From positions 1 to 6,557 of the forward strand of contig JACDGB010000104.1 of NCBI GenBank assembly GCA_013815485.1: a stretch of DNA of 6,557 nt, in the 5' to 3' direction. Each line of letters begins with the position of its first letter. Within the stretch, counting starts at the first letter, position 1. Positions 4,139 through 6,557 of the stretch are shown one piece after another. A program made the position numbers and the translations under genes. The notes beneath the pieces are model-generated. The model saw only the letters and a list, made by a program, of their open reading frames with translations. It was not told where the DNA came from and made no database searches. The DNA comes from Rubrobacter sp. Its GTDB lineage: Bacteria; Actinomycetota; Rubrobacteria; Rubrobacterales; Rubrobacteraceae.

Positions 4139-6249
4139 CAGCGCCCGTTCTCGAAGTCGAGCCGGACTTTATGTTCTTCGTCGAGCTTGAGGGCGGCGGC
4201 GTAGGGCTTGCCGGCCTTGCTCCGGAAGCCTTTTAGCTGGGGGGTGCGGCGGTTGGTCAGGAGCTGTTTGGCCTGGGAGGCGCTCAGGCGTTTGCCTGAG
4301 ACTTGTTTCCAGATCGCGAAGTCGCAGCGGTTCTCTTTCCAGGCAGAACAACCGTAGGATTTCTTCGTCTCGGTCACGGGCGAGCCGCACTTCGGGCACG
4401 CGCCGAGCGGCTCGCGGTCCGCGCGGGAGGGTGCGGCGACCTTCTCGCCCTGCATCCCGCGGACCTCGTCGACGAGGGAGGTCACGAAGCCGGTTATGTC
4501 GGCCATAAAGTCCGGACGCTTCTCGGCGCCCTGCTCCATCTTCGCCAGCCTTTCCTCCCACCGGGCGGTGAGCTCCGGTGAGCCGAGCGGGCTGTCGCCG
4601 AGGAGGGAGATCAGGGACCGCCCCTTCTGCGTTGGCACGAGCGATTTCTTCTCGCGCTCGACGTAGCCGACCCTTATGAGGCGCTCGATGGTCGCCGCCC
4701 GCGTGGCCGGCGTGCCGAGCCCTGAGTCCTTCATCTGCTGGCGCAATTCCTCGTCCTCGACAAGCTTGCCAGCCGTCTCCATCGCCCCGAGCAGCGCGGA
4801 CTCGGAGTAGCGGGGCGGGGGCTTGGTCTCCCCCTCCTTGACGCCGGTCTTCGCGACGGCCCACTCCTGACCGGCCTCTATCGGGGGCAGGACGGGCGGC
4901 TCCTGCTCCTTCTTCCCGCCAACGCCGTCAGGGTAGAGCGCCCGCCACCCGGCCTCCAGCACGACCCGGCCCTTGCTCAGGAACGTCTCCCCGCGAACCT
5001 CCGTCACGACGGTGGTGTTCTCGAAGCGGGCAGCCGGGAAGAACACGGCCAGAAAGCGTCGCGCGACGAGGTCGTAGACCCTCGCCTCATCCGACGACAG
5101 GTTGCCCGAGGACTTCTTGTTCGTCGGGACAATGGCGTGGTGGTCCGTCACCTTCGAGTCGTTCACGATGCGCGGGGTGACGGGGAGCTTCGGCTTCTCC
5201 AGGAGCTTCTCCGCGAATGGAGAGAGCTCGGGCAGTCCGCCAGCCGCCTCGACGCGTTTTTTCAGGCCGCCGACCATGTCCCCCGAGAGGAAGCGGCTGG
5301 AGGTGCGCGGGTAGGTGATGAGCTTCTTCTCTTCGTAGAGCGACTGGGCGGCCCGCAGCGTCCGCTCGGCGGTGAAGCCGTAGCGGGAGTTGGCGTGACG
5401 CTGGAGCTCGGTCAGGTCGTAGAGGAGCGGCGGCTTCTCGGTGGCGGTCTTTTTCTCCGCCTTCTTCACGACGCCGGTGCCACCACGGACCTTCTCCGCT
5501 ATCTCCTCGGCGGCCTCCCGGTTATCCAGGCGGTTCTGCTTGCCCTTGAACCAGGCGCCGTCGTAGGTGCCGCCGTCGCGGACGAAGCGGGCGTGGACGG
5601 TCCAGAACTTCTCGGGCTTGAAGGCCTCTATCTCCGCCTCGCGGTCCACGAGGAGCTTCAGGGTCGGGGTCTGGACGCGGCCGACGGAGAGGACGTTGCC
5701 GGGCCGGCCGAAGCGGATGGAGTAGGCGCGGGTCGCGTTCATACCGACGACCCAGTCGGCCTCCCCGCGGCTACGCGCCGCGTCTTCCAGGGGTTTCATC
5801 CGGCTTCCATCGCGCAAAGCGTCGAAGCCGGATCGGATCGCCTCGTGGGTGAGAGAGGAGATCCAAAGCCGCCTGACCGGCTTCCCGCAACGGCTTAACC
5901 CGTACAGGTAGGCGAAGATGAGCTCCCCCTCCCGCCCCGCATCACACGCGTTGACGACCTCGGTTACGGATGGGTCTTGCAGGAGGCCCTTGACGACGTT
6001 GAACTGCTCGCGGGTCTTTGGCGTAACCCTGACCTTGAACCTCTCGGGCAGGATGGGCAGCGTCTCAAGCCGCCACCTTTTGTACTGCTCGCCGTAGGCG
6101 TCGGGGGGCGCGAGCTCCGCGAGGTGCCCTAGCGCCCACGTGACCGCCCACCCGTCGCCCCTGACCGACCCCCTGCCCTTGCTCCCCCCGCCAAGCGCCC
6201 CCGCTATGTCCCGTCCCACCGACGGCTTCTCCGCCACGATAAGTCTCAT
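4138..6249 (-). CDS. topB: DNA topoisomerase III (type IA)
   Basis: This 703-aa enzyme passes DNA strands through a transient single-strand break, relaxing negative supercoils and resolving recombination or replication intermediates. The Toprim domain comes first, with MRLIVAEKPSVGRDIAGALG (catalytic Glu7) and ACDAGREGELIF (101-112; Asp103 and Glu107). SVGRVQTPTL (188-197) and the active site LITYPRTSSRFL, with Tyr313 as the DNA-attacking residue, follow. DHHAIVPT (369-376) and SGLGTPATRAATIERL (509-524) complete the type IA core. The C-terminus carries a four-cysteine zinc ribbon (Cys618, 621, 634, 642) and a KGFRSKAGKPYAAALKL segment (673-689) of the kind found at the end of many Gram-positive TopB proteins. 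E. coli TopB has 653 residues, so this is full length. ATG 6249 is right by homology, has no ribosome-binding site, and follows TATACT by 7 nt, suggesting leaderless expression. The main TopA should be elsewhere in the genome. Confidence 0.96.
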   Translation of the reverse strand: MRLIVAEKPSVGRDIAGALGGGSKGRGSVRGDGWAVTWALGHLAELAPPDAYGEQYKRWRLETLPILPERFKVRVTPKTREQFNVVKGLLQDPSVTEVVNACDAGREGELIFAYLYGLSRCGKPVRRLWISSLTHEAIRSGFDALRDGSRMKPLEDAARSRGEADWVVGMNATRAYSIRFGRPGNVLSVGRVQTPTLKLLVDREAEIEAFKPEKFWTVHARFVRDGGTYDGAWFKGKQNRLDNREAAEEIAEKVRGGTGVVKKAEKKTATEKPPLLYDLTELQRHANSRYGFTAERTLRAAQSLYEEKKLITYPRTSSRFLSGDMVGGLKKRVEAAGGLPELSPFAEKLLEKPKLPVTPRIVNDSKVTDHHAIVPTNKKSSGNLSSDEARVYDLVARRFLAVFFPAARFENTTVVTEVRGETFLSKGRVVLEAGWRALYPDGVGGKKEQEPPVLPPIEAGQEWAVAKTGVKEGETKPPPRYSESALLGAMETAGKLVEDEELRQQMKDSGLGTPATRAATIERLIRVGYVEREKKSLVPTQKGRSLISLLGDSPLGSPELTARWEERLAKMEQGAEKRPDFMADITGFVTSLVDEVRGMQGEKVAAPSRADREPLGACPKCGSPVTETKKSYGCSAWKENRCDFAIWKQVSGKRLSASQAKQLLTNRRTPQLKGFRSKAGKPYAAALKLDEEHKVRLDFENGR

Positions 6250-6256
6250 GCAGAGG

Positions 6257-6284
6257 AGTATACGGAAGAGAACCGCCGCGACAG
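6257..6284 (-). promoter_or_regulatory. Putative leaderless promoter of topB
   Basis: The minus strand has TATACT (6257-6262) ending 7 nt before the topB ATG, which would put transcription start on the A of the start codon. A weak -35, CTGTCG (6279-6284, three of six), lies 16 bp further upstream. No Shine-Dalgarno is present between them. Confidence 0.5.
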
Positions 6285-6298
6285 CACCGTATCCGGCC

Positions 6299-6315
6299 GG
6301 CCCCGCCTACGGGCC
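6299..6315. other. Small GC-rich stem-loop after the glutaredoxin gene
   Basis: GGCCC and GGGCC form a 5-bp all-GC stem with a 7-nt loop, 2 bp beyond the glutaredoxin-like stop codon. It adjoins the palindrome CCGGCCGG (6293-6300). No T tract follows on the minus strand, so it is at best a weak terminator. Confidence 0.25.
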
Positions 6316-6317
6316 TT

Positions 6318-6557
6318 TCAGGACGAGTTGCGGGCCAGTTCCCTGTCTATGCGCCCCTTGTCGAAGCCGACGATCGAGGCGCCCCCGATCTTGATGACCG
6401 GAACCCCGCCCTGCCCGGTCTTCTTGACGAGGTCGCGGGCGGCTGCCGGGTCCCTCTCGACGTTGATCTCCTTGAACGAAACCCCTTGTTCGCGGAAGTA
6501 GCGCTTCGCCCGCTGGCACCACGAACAGGTAGACGTGCTGAAGATTACCGGCCTTGC
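6318..6557 (-). CDS. Glutaredoxin-like protein, 5' end cut off by the window
   Basis: The minus strand from 6557 is open for 79 residues to a TGA at 6318-6320. It begins ARPVIFSTSTCSWCQRAKRY. The CSWC redox motif (visible residues 11-14) is followed by FKEINVERDPAAARDLV, then TGQGGVPVIKIGG with the cis-proline loop, and GFDKGRID near the end. This is a short thioredoxin-fold protein of the glutaredoxin/NrdH/YruB-like group, which reduces disulfides in the cytoplasm. Such proteins are about 75-85 aa, so only a few N-terminal residues should be missing. The short form with the TGxxGVP and GFD motifs fits the small stand-alone glutaredoxins of Gram-positive bacteria. The electron donor (mycothiol, thioredoxin reductase or another) is not visible. 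It lies 68 bp upstream of topB on the same strand, with no obvious functional link. Confidence 0.88.
   Translation of the reverse strand, partial: ARPVIFSTSTCSWCQRAKRYFREQGVSFKEINVERDPAAARDLVKKTGQGGVPVIKIGGASIVGFDKGRIDRELARNSS

Noticed and set aside
5137..5898. Plus-strand open frame of 253 codons inside topB
   Set aside because: It is antisense to conserved topoisomerase sequence, with no motif or ribosome-binding site.
6307..6522. Minus-strand frame of 71 codons at the right end
   Set aside because: It overlaps the glutaredoxin-like reading frame, is Arg/Gly-rich and has no family features; the other frame has the CSWC and cis-Pro motifs.

Overview
This window looks like ordinary chromosome of a high-GC bacterium. 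The coding regions are strongly G+C-rich, third codon positions are mostly G or C, and two genes appear to lack a leader, which together point to an actinobacterium. A Rubrobacter-like organism is my best guess from overall protein style, but nothing in the window proves the genus. All genes but one lie on the minus strand. The exception is a small plus-strand gene near 3.3 kb.

Reading right to left, which is the direction of minus-strand transcription: the right edge holds the 3' part of a small glutaredoxin-like redox protein (6318-6557). A 68-bp gap follows, then a complete type IA DNA topoisomerase III gene, topB (4138-6249), which seems to have its own leaderless promoter. Next is a short gene for a small exported protein of unknown function (3604-4005).

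A convergent plus-strand gene (3262-3546) encodes a 94-aa protein with a GPYWY-type motif of the DUF6788-like kind. It has a near-consensus promoter overlapped by a perfect 17-bp palindrome, a likely operator. The DNA around this promoter is clearly less G+C-rich: a hand count of 3061-3240 gives 94/180, about 52%.

The left half is a tight three-gene minus-strand operon. It runs from an FAD-dependent amine-oxidase-family oxidoreductase (1807-3048), through a YadG/NodI-like ABC ATPase (1055-1810), to a YadH/NodJ-like ABC-2 permease (301-1068). The reading frames overlap by 4 and 14 bp, so the genes are probably translationally coupled. At the left edge is the N-terminal part of a BrnT-like toxin-family protein (1-156) that continues outside the window.

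No RNA genes, insertion sequences, CRISPR arrays or attachment sites are visible, and there is no gene-free stretch above 300 bp. I see no clearly new multi-gene system. The best leads are the palindrome-controlled DUF6788-like gene, the oxidoreductase/exporter operon, and the truncated BrnT-like gene with a perfect Shine-Dalgarno sequence that lacks a normally spaced start codon.
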